Source: Neodontobutis hainanensis
Taxonomy: Eukaryota > Chordata > Actinopteri > Gobiiformes > Odontobutidae
Direction of reading: 5' to 3'
Assembly (NCBI GenBank): GCA_024349245.1
Contig: JALDNG010000721.1
Location: 1 to 64,000, forward strand
Length of the DNA stretch: 64,000 nucleotides
Program-made: the position numbers and the translations under genes
Notes under the pieces: model-generated
Told to the model about the DNA's origin: nothing
Seen by the model: only the letters and a program-made list of their open reading frames with translations
The model's database searches: none
Shown: one piece after another, positions 11,501 to 23,700 of the stretch
How positions within the stretch are numbered: position 1 is the first letter of the stretch
Layout: every line of letters begins with the position of its first letter

Positions 11501-14500
11501 CTTTAGGACAAACTGTAGATGTGCAGTAGTACAGACTGTAGACATTTTTTAGAATAGACTGTAGACGTGCAGTAGAACAAACTGTAGACGAGAAGTAGTA
11601 CAGACTGGAGAATTCCATTAGAACAGATTGTAGATGTGCATTAGAACAGACTGTAGATGTGCAAAAGAATAGACTGTAGAGGGCAGTAGTTAAGACTTTA
11701 CGAGCATTAGAACAGACTGTCCATGAGTATTAGAAAAGACTGTAGACTTGTTTTAGAACAGACTGTAGAGTTCAGTAGTACAGACTCTAGACGACCATTA
11801 GAACAAACTGTAGATGTGCAGTAGAAGAGACTGTAGAGGTGCAGTAGTACAGAAAGTTGACAATTATTAAAAGAGACTGTAGACGTGCAGTATAACAGAC
11901 TCTAGACAATTATTATCTATTAACAATAGAAAAGACTGTAGAGGTGCAGTTGAACAGACTGTAGATGTGCAGTTGAATAGACTTCAGAGCAGAAGTAGAA
12001 CAGACTCTAGATTGGCTTTGGAAGAGACTGTAGACGAGCATTAGAACAAACAGTAAACAACCTGTAGAACAGACTGAGAATGTGCAGAAGAATAGACTCT
12101 AGAGGTGCAGTAGTACAGACTGTAGATGAGGATTAGAACAGACAGTATATGAGTATTAGAAAACACTGTAGACATGCTTTAGAACAGATTGTAGAGGTGC
12201 AGTAGTTCAGACTGTAGACGAGCATTAGAACAGACTGTAGATGTGCATTAGAACAGACTGTAGATGTGCAGTAGAACAGAATGTAGACTTGCAGTAGAAC
12301 AGACTGCAGAGCAGCAGTAGTACAGACTCTAGACTGGCATTAAAACAGACTGTAGAGCTGCAGTAGAACAGACTGTAGAGGAGATGTAGAACAAACTGTA
12401 GAGGTAGAGTAGTAAAGACTTTTATTGGGCATTAGAACAGACTGTATTCGAGCAATAGAACAGACTATAGATGTGCAGTAGTACAGACTGCATTAGAACA
12501 GACTGTGGACGAGTATTTGAACAGACTATAGACGTGTATTAGAACAGACTGTAGATGTCCAGTAAACCAGTCTAATGATGCTGCAGAAGAAAATAATTTA
12601 AAGGTCCGTTAGTAGAGACTGTAGACGAGCATTAGAACAGACTGTAGATGTGCATTAGAACAGAATGTAGACATACAATAGAAAAGTCGTAGAGGTGCAG
12701 TTGAACAGACTATAGACATGCAGTTGAAAAGACTTCAGAGCAGCAGTAGAACAGACTCTAGACTGGCTTTAGAACAGACTGTAGTCGTGCAGTAGAACAG
12801 ACTGTATATGAGCAGTAAAACAGACTGTAGACTTGCAGTAGAACAGACTGCAGTAGAGCAGAGGTAAAGAATGTAAACTGGCATTAGAACAGACTGTTGA
12901 GGTGCAGTTAAAATGACTGTAGACGTGCAGTAATACAGACTGTAGACGAGCATTAGAACAGACTGTAGAAGTGCAGTAGTACAGAATTCAAATGTGCAGT
13001 AGAACAGACTGTATACGTTTATTAGAACAGACTGTAGACTTGCAGTAGAACAGACCATAAATGAGCAGTAGTACAGACTGTAGACTTGCATTAGAACAGA
13101 TTGTAGATGAGCAGTAGTACAGATTATAAACTCGCATTAGAACAGACTGTAGATGAGCAGTAGTACAGATTATAGACTTGCATTAGAACAGACTGTAGAT
13201 GTGCATTAGAACAGACTGTAGATATGCAGAAAAAGAGACTGTAGGCGTGCGGTAGAACAGACTGCAGTAGAGCAGAGGTACAGACTGTAAACTGGCATTA
13301 GAAGAGACTGTTGAGGTGCAGTTGAAAAGACTGTAGACGTGCAGTTGAACAGACTGTAGATGTGCATTTAAAAAGACTGTAGACGCAATACAACAGACTG
13401 TATACGAGCATTAGAACAGACTGTAGACATCTAGTAGAAAAGACCGTAGATGTGCAGTAGTACAGAATTAAGACTAGCATTAGAACAGACTGTGGGAGCA
13501 TTAGAACAGACTATAGACTGTAGACGTTTATTAGAACAGACTGTAGATGTGCATTAGAAACAGACTTTAGAAGTGCAGTAGTAGAGACTGTAGATGTGTA
13601 GTAGAAAAGACTGTAGACGTTTATCAAAACAGACTGCAGACATGCAGTAGAACAGACTGTAGACGTGCAGTAGAACAGACTGTAGGCAAGCATTAGAACA
13701 TACTGTAAACATCCAGTAGAACAGACTGACAATGTGCAGAAGAATAGACTTTAGAGGTGCAGTAGTACAGACTGTAGACGAGCATTAGAACAGACTGTAT
13801 ATGAGTATTAGAAAACACTGTAGACATGCTTTAGAACAGACTGTAGAAATGTAGTAGTTCAGACTGTAGACGAGCATTAGAACAGACTCTATATGAGTAT
13901 TAGAAAACACTATTAGAAATGCTTTACAACAGACTGTAGAGGTGCAGTAATACAGACTGTAGACGAGCATTAAAAAGACTGTAGAAGTGCAGTAGTACAG
14001 ACTGTAAATGTGCAGTACAGACTGTAGACGTTTATTAAAACAGATTGTAGACGTGGAGTAGAACAGACCGTACATGAGCAGTAGTACAACTTGTAGACTT
14101 GCATTGGAACAGACTGTAGATGTGCATTAGAACAGACTGTAGATGTGCAGTAAAACAGACTGTAGACATGCAGTAGAACAGACTGCAGTAGAGCAATAGA
14201 ACAGACTGTAAACTGGCATTAGAACAGACTGTAGAGGTGCAGTTGAACATACTGTAGACTTGCAGTTAAACAGACTTCAGAGCAGCAGAAGTACAGACAG
14301 TAGATTGGCTTTAGAAATGACTGTAGATGAGCATTAGAAAAGACTGTAAACGTCCAGTAGAACAGACTGACAATGTGCAGAAGATTAGACTGTAGAGATG
14401 GAGTAGTACAGACTGTAGACGAGCATTAGAACAGACTGTATGTAAGTATTACAAAACACTCTAGACATGCTTTAGAACAGACTGTAGAGGTGCAGTAATA

Positions 14501-16252
14501 CAGACTGTAGACGAGCATTAGAACAGACTGTAGAGGTGCAGTTGAACAGACTGTAGACTTGCAGTTGAACAGACTGTAAACATTTATTAGAAGAGATTTT
14601 AGACCTGCAGTAGAAAAGACCGTAGATGAGCAGTAGTAAAGACTGTAGACTTGCATTAGAAGAGACTGTAGATGTGCATTAAAACAGACTTTAGAAGTGC
14701 AGTAGTAGAGACTGTAGACGTGCAGTAGAACAGACTGTAGATGAGCAGTAGTATAGACTGTAGACTTGCATTAGAACAGACTGTAGATGTGCAGTAGAAC
14801 AGACTGTAGATATGCAGTAAAAAGACTGTAGAAGTGCAATAGAACAGACTTCAGTAGAGCAGAGGTACAGACTGTAAAATGGCATTAGAACAGACTGTAG
14901 ACTTGGAGTTGAACAGACTTCAGAGCAGCAGCAGTAGTACAGACTCTAGTTTGGCTTTAGAACTGACTGTAGACGAGCATTAGAACAGACTGTAGATGAG
15001 CAGTAGTATAGACTGTAGACTTGCATTAGAACAGACTGTAGATGTGCAGTAGAACAGACTGTAGATATGCAGTAAAAAGACTGTAGAAGTGCAATAGAAC
15101 AGACTTCAGTAGAGCAGAGGTACAGACTGTAAAATGGCATTAGAACAGACTGTAGACTTGGAGTTGAACAGACTTCAGAGCAGCAGCAGTAGTACAGACT
15201 CTAGTTTGGCTTTAGAACTGACTGTAGACGAGCATTAGAACAGACTGTAAACGTCCAGTAGAACAGACTGTAGATGTGCATTAGAACAGACTGTAGACGT
15301 GCAATAGAACAGACTGTAGAGCGCAGTATTAGAACAGATTGTAGACAACAGTCTGTATTTGTGCAGTTTTACAGACTAAAGACCTGCATTAGAGCAGACT
15401 GTGGACGAGCATTAGAACAGACAATAGACGTGCATAAGAACATAATGTAGTTGTGAAGTAGAACAAATTGTAGAGATGCAGTAGTACAGAATGTCGACAA
15501 TTATCACAACAGTTTATAGTAGACAAAGAGTAGAACAGACTGTGGACTTGCATTAGAACAGACTGTAGATGTGCAGTAGAACAAACTGTAGATGTGCAGT
15601 AGAAGAGACTGTAGAGGTGCAGTAGTACAGAAAGTTGACAATTATGAAAAGAGACTGTAGGCGTGCAGTAGAACAGACTCTAGACAATTATTAGAAAAGA
15701 CTGTAGACATCCAGTAGAACAGACTGTAGATGTGCATTAGAGGAAACTGTAGACGTTTATTAAACAGACTATAGTCGTGCAGTAGAACAGACTGTAGACG
15801 CATTAGAACAGACTGTAGTGGTGCAGTTGAACAGATTGTAGACGTGCAGTTGAACAGACTTCATAGCAGCAGTAGTACAGACTCTAGAATGGCTTTAGAA
15901 CTGATTGTAGACGAGCATTAGAACTGACTGTAGATGACCATTAGAACAGACTGTACATGTGCAGTAGAAGAGATTGTAGATGTGCAGTAGAACAGACTGT
16001 GGAGCAGTAGTACACACTCTAGACTGGCATTAGAACAGACTGTAGACTTGCAGTAGAACAGACTGACAATGCTTCAGAGGAATAGACTTTAGTGGTGCAG
16101 TAGTTCAGACTGTAGACGAGCATTTGAACAGACTTTATATTAGTATTAGAAAACTCTCTAGACATGCTTTAGAACAGACTGTAGAGGTGCAGTAGTACAG
16201 ACTGTAGATGTGCAGTAGAACAGACTGTAGACGTTCATTATAACAGACTGTA
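8591..16252 (+). repeat. 23-bp satellite array, forward orientation, block 2
   Basis: Forward-orientation 23-bp monomers without interruption. Internal structure is higher order. A block of about 880 bp starting near 8870 is repeated in tandem near 9750 and also occurs near 4785. The segment 11041 to about 16000 is copied at 22622 to about 27025. A 255-bp unit at 14741-14995 is repeated head to tail at 14996-15250. The open frames on the minus strand are monomer artefacts. Confidence 0.95.
14741..15250 (+). repeat. Perfect 255-bp tandem duplication inside the satellite
   Basis: Read by eye, 14741-14995 and 14996-15250 are identical over their full length. The paralogous region at about 25876-26130 carries only one copy, with a 1-base deletion in an A run. 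The duplication therefore happened in this copy after the larger block duplication. Confidence 0.88.
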
Positions 16253-16610
16253 TAGGGCGTCAGTGGCTCAGTGGTAGAGCGGTCGTCTTTCAACCGGAAG
16301 GTAGTGTGTTCGATTCCCGCTCTCCCCACAATTCATTCTGTCGTTGTGTCCTTGGGCAAGACACTTAACCCACCTTGCCTCGTATGAATGTTTAAGAATG
16401 TTCAGTGAATGTATGTGGTGATGGTCAAAGAGGCCTTAGGGTCAAAATGGCTGCCACGTCTCTGTCAGTCTGCCCTAGGGCATCTGTGGCTACAGTTGTA
16501 GTTACCATCACCAGTGTGTGACTGTGTATGAATGAATAATGGACGGCTTGTGGGCGCTTTGAGTCCCTTGGTCCCTTGGGAGAAAAGCGCAATATAAATC
16601 CAATCCATTA
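16253..16610 (+). mobile_element. tRNA-derived SINE with LINE-like 3' tail
   Basis: The 5' head looks like a tRNA: a box A-like TGGCTCAGTGGTAGAGC (16264-16280) and box B GTTCGATTCCC (16308-16318), the internal RNA polymerase III promoter. The body contains TTGGGCAAGACACTTAACCC, a stretch common in fish SINEs. The 3' end (GAGAAAAGCGCAATATAAAT, then CCAATCCATTA) resembles the stem-loop tail of L2-clade LINEs, which suggests mobilisation by such a LINE. A 6-bp ACTGTA flanks both sides (16247-16252 and 16611-16616), a possible target duplication but also part of the monomer. No cloverleaf with a full acceptor stem is seen, so it is not a tRNA gene. Confidence 0.85.
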
Positions 16611-16616
16611 ACTGTA

Positions 16617-17174
16617 GACCTGCAGTAGAACAGACCGTAGATGAGCAGTAGTACAGACATTAGACTTGCATTAGAAAAGACTGTAGATGTGCATTAGAAC
16701 AGACTTTAAAAGTGCAGTAGTATAGACTGTAGATATGCAGTAGAACAGACTGTAGAAGTTTATCAGAACAGACTGTAGACGTGCAGAAGAACAGACTGTA
16801 GGTGAGCAGTAGTACAAAATGTAGACTTTCATTAGAACAGACTCTAGATGTGCATTAGAACAGACTGTATATGAGCAGTAAAACAGACTGTAGAGGTGCA
16901 GTAGAACAGACTGCAGTAGAGCAGAAGTACAGACTGTAGACTTGCATTAGAAATGACTGTAAACATCCAGTAAAACAGACTGACAATGTGCAGAAGAATA
17001 GACTAGGTGCAGTACTACAGACTGTACATGAGCATTAGAACAGACTGTATATGAGTATTAGAAAACACTGTAGACATGCTTTAGAACAGACTCTAGAGGT
17101 GCAGTTTAACAGATTGTGGACGAGCATTAGAACAGACTGTATATGAGTATTAGAAAACACTCTAGACATGCTTT
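16617..17174 (+). repeat. 23-bp satellite between SINE and LINE
   Basis: Forward monomers. The first few hundred bases match the flank of the truncated SINE copy at 29687 onward. No gene-like content is visible. Confidence 0.93.
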
Positions 17175-17298
17175 ATAATAATAATAATAATAAATTTTAT
17201 TTGTAATGCACTTTACATTTGTACAATCTCAAAGTGCTACAGCGCATATCAAAGTAATTCAATATAAAGAAAACAAAACGACGAAAACCTAAAAACGT

Positions 17299-18851
17299 TC
17301 ATTGAAAAGCTTTTGTAAAAAGAAATGTTTTTAGGTTGCGTTTAAAAGCATCAGTAGTCTGTGGGGCCCTCAGGTAGTCCGGGAGGGTATTCCACAGCCT
17401 CGGAGCAGCCGATGAAAAGGCCCTATCACCCATGCTGCAAAGTTTTGTTCTGGGAATTTGGAGGATGTTTGAGTTTGCAGAACGAAGAGTGCGTGCAGAG
17501 TGCGAAAGGTCGGGTGGGTGAGAAGTTCCTGCAGGTAGAGGGGGCATGTCCGTGAATACACTGATGGGTGAGGAGGAAACTTTATACACAATTCTCAGTG
17601 AGACAGGGAGCCAGTGAAGAAATTTCAGGATGGGGGTGATGTGTTCATGCTTGCGCACCCTCATCAGGATTCTGGCAGCGCTATTTTGGATGTACTGAAG
17701 TCTCTGGATGCTTTTGCCAGAGATCCCGATGAGGAGTGCATTACAGTAGTCCAGCCTGGAAGAAACAAAGGCATGTACGAGCTTCTCTGCATCCTCCATG
17801 CTGAGTATTGGACGGAGTCTGGCGATGTTCTTGAGATGAAAGAATGAGGTCTTGCATAGGTGTTTAATGTGGGTGTCAAAGGTGAGATGAGGATCCATTT
17901 TGACACCTAAATTACTGACCGATGTGGAGAGGGATATATTATGGCCGGAAAAAGTGATGCTAGTGATGGTTGAAGTGCGAAGTTGATGTGGTGTACCAAT
18001 TAAGATGGCATCAGTTTTAGAGCAATTTAACTGAAGGAAATTGAGCTTCATCCACATCTCTATCTCCTCCAGGCAGGTGGTCAATGTGGATGTTGGTAGG
18101 GGAGCAGAGAAAGTGGAGGTTGTCCTTAAATACAGCTGCGTATCATCAGCATAACAATGGAATGATATACCATGTCTACTAATGATTTTACCAAGGAGCA
18201 TGTAAATGGAGAATGCAGTGTGGGACCCAGCACAGAGCCCTGAGGAACACCACAGGTGACATTATGAGTGAGTGATTTGGCTTTGCCCAGGGCAACGTAC
18301 TCAGTTCTGCCAGTCAGATATGAAATGAACCAGTCGTAAACATTTTCTGAAAGTCCAATGGTGTATTTCAGGCGGTGTAGAAGAATGTTGTGGTCTACTG
18401 TGTCAAAAGCAGCTGTTAGATCTAGCAGGATAAGTAGTGATGGGGAACCAGTATCTGCCGCCATCAGAAGGTCATTGGTGATCCTGACCAAGGATGTTTC
18501 AGTGCTATGACCAGGGCGGAAACCCAACTGAAATTTTTCAAACAGGTAATTGTTTTTGAGGTGAGTATGAAGTTGTACTGCAACTATTTTTTCCAAAACC
18601 TTTGATAGAAATGGTAGGTTTGAGATGGGCCTATAGTTGCAGAGGACTTCAGGGTCCATAGTTGTTTTTTTAAGTAGAGGTTTGATGACAGCGGTTTTTA
18701 ATGTGGATGGGATATGACCAACCAGAAGGGAGTTTTTTATTATCTTGGTGATAAATGGAGAGACAACAGAGAGGTTGGCCTTCAGCAGAGTGGAAGGGAA
18801 AGGATCCAGGGCACAGGTGGCCGGCTTCATCTTTCTGATAACATCCTCCAC
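17299..18851 (-). pseudogene. LINE reverse transcriptase and C-terminal region (broken)
   Basis: Two overlapping frames, 18126-18851 and 17299-18201, together cover the reverse transcriptase that copies the element's RNA at the target site. Motifs seen in order are NYRPISNLPFLSKVLEK, FQLGFRPGHSTETSL, LLDLTAAFDTVDHNIL (catalytic Asp), GVPQGSVLGP, then in the second frame FHCYADDTQLYL with the catalytic YADD. The C-terminal part has the LDYCNALL, ILKFLHWLPV and RLWNTLP motifs usual for L2/CR1-like elements. A frame change just before YADD separates the fingers/palm from the catalytic aspartates, so no active enzyme can be made from this copy. Confidence 0.9.
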
Positions 18852-19091
18852 TTCTTCCTGTGTGACATCAGTGAAAGAGCTGAGGGCTGGACAATCTTCA
18901 ATGCTGGATCTTCCGTTGGAGGAGGCAGAGCAGCAGTGGTAGTGAGTTGAGAGCGGATATTATTTACTTTTTGTTTGAAAAAGGTAATAAACATATTACA
19001 CCTCTCCTCAGTGGTCTCATAGTGGGAGAGTACGGGGGGTTTGAGAAAGTGGTTTATTGTTGAAAAAAGTTGTTTTGAGTTTCCAGGACTG

Positions 19092-20289
19092 TTATTGATA
19101 ATAGTGGAATAATACCGTGACCGCGTCTTTCAGAGCTTCTGCATAAGCCCTCTTTTGTTCCCTGTATGCCTGTTTGTGAACAGTCAGTCCAGAAGCCTTG
19201 AACCGCCGCTCAAGGACACGCCCAGCTGCTTTCATCTTTCGCAGCTCGCAGGTGTACCAAGGTGCTGACCGTGTGAATGAGACGGTCCTTGGTATCAGAG
19301 GGGCATGGAGGTCCAGGAGACTGCTCAGGGACTGGTTATAGAAATCCACCGAGTCAGCAACGGAAACCAAGTCAGAAAGGCCAATGGAAAGAGAGGAGAT
19401 ATGTTGAAGGTCCTGGACCAGGACATCCGTATTGATGTTTTCAACTTTCTATAGTAGATCTGTCTCTTTGGTTTGATGTGAGAGAAAGGAAAGGGCAACT
19501 CCATTGCCACAACCTTGTGATCTGAAAATCCAAGATCATAAACCTGTAGGTTACTGATGAGAGCTGAGTTTGAAATGATTAAATCAGTATGTGTCCCCTG
19601 GAATGTGTGGGGACATCAACATGTTGTTGTAGGTTGAGGAGTCTAGCAGCTGAAGAAAATCAGCAGCAAGATGACATGAGGGGGTGTCAACATGAATATT
19701 TATATCTCCCAGGATAATAATATTGGCCGAGGTAGTACAAAGTGTAGTGAGGAGATCAGATATTTCCGGGATAAACACAGAATTTTGCTTAGGGGGCCGA
19801 TAAATTAGGAGAACAGTCATTGGAAAAGGAGGCTTGCATTTAAATGCTAGACACTCACATGAAAATGTCGCAGGCAGCGTAATGCGGGACAACTCCAGGT
19901 CCTGTCGGTGAATGACGGCTAGGCCACCACCCGGCCGGTGCTGCGGCGGCCTCCAAGTAACTGTATCCAGGGGGACAGGCTTCATTTAGGGCAGAGAACA
20001 CCTCTGGCTGATGCCATGTTTCTGTTAAACACATGAAGTCAAGTCTTTTCTCCCTAATGTGTTCTTCAATCAGTACAGATTTATTATTGATGGATTGAGT
20101 GTTAAAAAGTTCGAATTTAACCAATGACTGAGGGGTGAATCTCTGAACTGGACACAAAACATTAAAATCCACTCCACGCAGGCTGGAATCCACTCCACGA
20201 AATGTATCCAACCCAAAGTGTGGGGATCCCGTGCTGGAGAGTGGATGTCTCGATATTTCCATTGTTGATAGTGACTGGAGCAGAGGCAT
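19092..20289 (-). pseudogene. LINE APE-type endonuclease and linker (broken)
   Basis: Overlapping frames at 19855-20289, 19584-19985, 19325-19510 and 19092-19370 encode the endonuclease that nicks target DNA, followed by the linker to the reverse transcriptase. Visible motifs are FNTQSINNKS, LDFMCLTETWHQP (metal-binding Glu), GGGLAVIHR, LLIYRPPKQ and IIILGDINIHVDTP (catalytic Asp/Asn). The domain is split by frame changes near 19.9 kb and by stops near 19.5 kb. A separate frame at 20302-20607 begins with a hydrophobic stretch (TYLLLFSLLCWCCLLACAVW) and probably belongs to the same N-terminal region; its role is unclear. Confidence 0.85.
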
Positions 20290-20720
20290 TCTGATGACGC
20301 ATTAAGCATCGACAGATGACCAGAGAGAAGGAATGCTTGTAGAATAGCTGTTTGGATGGTTATGGAAGATGAATTTCCGACCAGATCCTCTATGAATGTA
20401 CCGCGGACGACGAAGGAGTCCAAGTTCTTTGATAATGGGGATATTAAATCCAGGTGTGGTTGCGAGATGTAGTCCACGAAGTTGGGAGCTGGAATAGCGG
20501 AGCGACATTCTGACCGAGGATGTCAGCCAGACAGCGCAAGCTAGCAGACAACACCAGCACAGCAGCGAAAATAGTAGTAGGTAGGTGCTCCTTGCAGTTA
20601 TAAGCATAGTTTAAAAACACAATTTAAAAATCGCGGGCGAGCAGAGTGGAGAAGCGGCGAACACACAGCGCCAGCGTCCTCTCCAGCCTCTAGGTACCCA
20701 CAGGCCCTTAGCTTGTCGAC

Positions 20721-23700
20721 CAGACTGTAGAAGAGCAGTAGTTCAGACTGTAGACGAGCATTAGAACAAACTGTATATTTGAATTAGAAAACACTATAGA
20801 CATGCTTTAGAACAGACTGTAGAGGTGCAGTTTAACAGACTGACTGTAGACGAGCATTAGAACAGACTGTATTTGAGTATAAGAAAACACTCTAGACATG
20901 CTTTGGAACAGACTGTAGAGGTGCAGTAATACAGACTGTAGGACGAGCATTAGAACAGTCTGTAGAAGTGCAGTATTACAGACTGTAGATGTGCAGTAGA
21001 ACAGACTGTAGACATTTATTAGAAGAGATTTTAGACCTGCAGTAGAACAGACCATAGATGAGCAGTAGTAAAGACTGTAGACTTGCATTAGAACAGACTG
21101 TAGATGTGCAATAGAACAGACTGTAGATGTGCAGTAAAAAGAATGTAGAAGTGCAATAGAACAGACTGCAGTAGAGCAGAGGTACAGACTGTAAAATGGC
21201 ATTAGAACAGACTGTAGAAGTGCAGTTGAACAGACTGTAGACTTGCAGTTAAACAGACTTCAGAGCAGCAGTAGTACAGACTCTAGATTGGCTTTAGAAC
21301 TGACTGTAGACAGTCCAGTAGAACAGACTGTAGATGTGCATTAGAACAGACTGTAGATGTGCATTAGAAGAGACTGTAGACCTTTAATAAAACCGACTAG
21401 AGTCGTGCAGTAGAACAGACTGTAGAAGAGCAGTAGAAGAGACAGTGGACTTGCAGTTGAACAGACTGTAGATGTGCATTAGAACAGACTGTAGATGTGC
21501 AGTAGAACAGAATGTAGACTTGCAGTAGAACAGACTGTAGAGCAGCAGTAGTACAGACTCTAGACTGGCATTAGAACAGACTGTAGACCTGCAGTAGAAC
21601 AGACTGTAGAGGAGAAGTAGAACAAACTGTAGAGGTGGAGTAGTAAAGACTTTTATTGGGCATTAGAACAGACTGTATTCGAGCAATAGAACAGACTATA
21701 TATGTGCAGTAGTACAGACTGCATTAGAACAGACTGTGGACGAGTGCATTTGAAGAGACTATAGATGTCCAGTAAAACAGACTAATGATGCTGCAGAAGA
21801 ATAGAATTTAAATGTCCGTTAGTAGAGACTGTAGACGAGCATTAGAACAGACTTTATATTAGTATTAGAAAACTCTCTAGACATGCTTTAGAACAGACTC
21901 TAGAGGTGCAGTTTAACAGATTGTGGACGAGCATTAGAACAGACTGTATATGAGTATTTGAAAACACTCTAGACATGCTTTAGAACAGACTGTAGAAGAG
22001 CAGTAGTTCAGACTGTAGACAAGCATTAGAACAAACTGTATATTTGAATTAGAAAACACTATAGACATGCTTTAGAACAAACTGTAGAGGTGCAGTTTAA
22101 CAGACTGTAGACGAGCATTAGAACAGACTGTATTTGAGTATAAGAAAACACTCTAGACATGCTTTGGAACAGACTGTAGAGGTGCAGTAATACAGACTGT
22201 AGACGAGCATTAGAACAGTCTGTAGAAGTGCAGTATTACAGACTGTAGATGTGCAGTAGAACAGACTGTAGACATTTATTAGAAGAGATTTTAGACCTGC
22301 AGTAGAACAGACCGTAGATGAGCAGTAGTAAAGACTGTAGACTTGCATTAGAAGAGAGTGTAGATGTGCATTAGAACAGACTTTAGAAGTGCAGTAGTAG
22401 AGACTGTAGATGTGTAGTAGAACAGACTGTAAATGAGCAGTAGTAGAGACTGTAGACTTGTATTAGAACAGACTGTAAACAAGCAGTAGAACAGACTGTA
22501 GATGAGCAATAAAACCGACTGTACAAGTGCAGTAGAACAGACTGTAGATGAACAGTTGTACAGACTGTAGACTTTCATTAGAACATACAGTAGATGTCCA
22601 TTAGAATAGACTGTAGATGTGCAGTAGAACAGACTGACGAGGTGCAGAAGAATAGACTGAAGAGTTGCAGTAGTTGAGACTTTACACGAGGATTAGAACA
22701 GCCTGTACATGACTATTAGAAAAGACTGTAGACATGCCTTAGAAGAGACTGTAGAGGTGCAGTAGTACAGACTGTAGACGAGCATTAAAACAAACTGTAG
22801 ATGTGCAGTAGACCAGACTGTAGACGTGCAGTTGAACAGACTTTAGAGCAGCAGTAGTACAGACTCTAGATTGGCTTTAGAACAGACTGTAGATGAGCTT
22901 TAGAACAGACTGTAGAGGTGCAGTAGTTTAGACTGTAGATGAGCATTAGAACAGACTCTATATGAATATTAGACAACACTCTAGACATGCTTTAGGACAA
23001 ACTGTAGATGTGCAGTAGTACAGACTGTAGACGTTTTTTAGAATAGACTGTAGACGTGCAGTAGAACAAACTGTAGACGAGCAGTAGTACAGACTGGAGA
23101 ATTCCATTAGAACAGATTGTAGATGTGCATTAGAACAGACTGTAGATGTGCAAAAGAATAGACTGTAGAGGGCAGTAGTTGAGACTTTACACGAGCATTA
23201 GAACAGACTGTACATGAGTATTAGAAAAGACTGTAGACATGTTTTAGAACAGACTGTAGAGTTCCAGTAGTACAGACTCTAGACGACCATTAGAACAAAC
23301 TGTAGATGTGCAGTAGAAGAGACTGTAGAGGTGCAGTAGTACAGAAAGTTGACAATTATTAAAAGAGACTGTAGACGTGCAGTATAACAGACTCTAGACA
23401 ATTATTATCTATTAACAATAGAAAAGACTGTAGAGGTGCATTTGAACAGACTGTAGATGTGCAGTTGAATAGACTTCAGAGCAGAAGTAGAACAGACTCT
23501 AGATTGGCTTTGGAACAGACTGTAGACGAGCATTAGAACAAACAGTAAACAACCTGTAGAACAGACTAAGAATGTGCAGAAGAATAGACTCTAGAGGTGC
23601 AGTAGTACAGACTGTAGATGAGGATTAGAACAGACAGTATATGAGTATTAGAAAACACAATAGATATGCTTTAGAACAGACTGTAGAGTTGCAGTAGTTC

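Larger units (their letters stand above)
17175..20720 (-). mobile_element. L2/CR1-type LINE, nearly whole ORF2, degenerate
   Basis: A non-LTR retrotransposon on the minus strand. Its 3' end is at the left: a (TAA)n tail on plus at 17175-17193 and an AT-rich 3' UTR. Reading leftward from the 5' end there is a leader (20610-20720), an N-terminal region with a hydrophobic stretch, an APE-type endonuclease (about 19584-20240), a linker, then reverse transcriptase and the C-terminal region (17299-18851). No separate ORF1 is visible, so the copy may be 5' truncated. The 3' side joins ...ACATGCTTTA and the 5' side CAGACTGTAG. Compared with intact satellite sites near 21985, 30200 and 33120 a few bases are missing and no clear target duplication is present. 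L2/CR1 assignment is by motif memory; Rex1-like is possible. Confidence 0.88.

Noticed and set aside
16256..16330. tRNA gene
   Set aside because: A and B boxes are present but a full cloverleaf with paired acceptor stem is not. The sequence continues into a SINE body and LINE-like tail. The same applies to 42500-42584 and to the box B near 35445.
17175..17193. Telomeric or functional microsatellite
   Set aside because: The (TAA)n run is the 3' tail of the LINE on minus, not a telomere repeat.
17361..17847. Plus-strand frames at 17361-17555 and 17614-17847
   Set aside because: They are antisense shadows of the LINE reverse transcriptase C-terminal region on minus.
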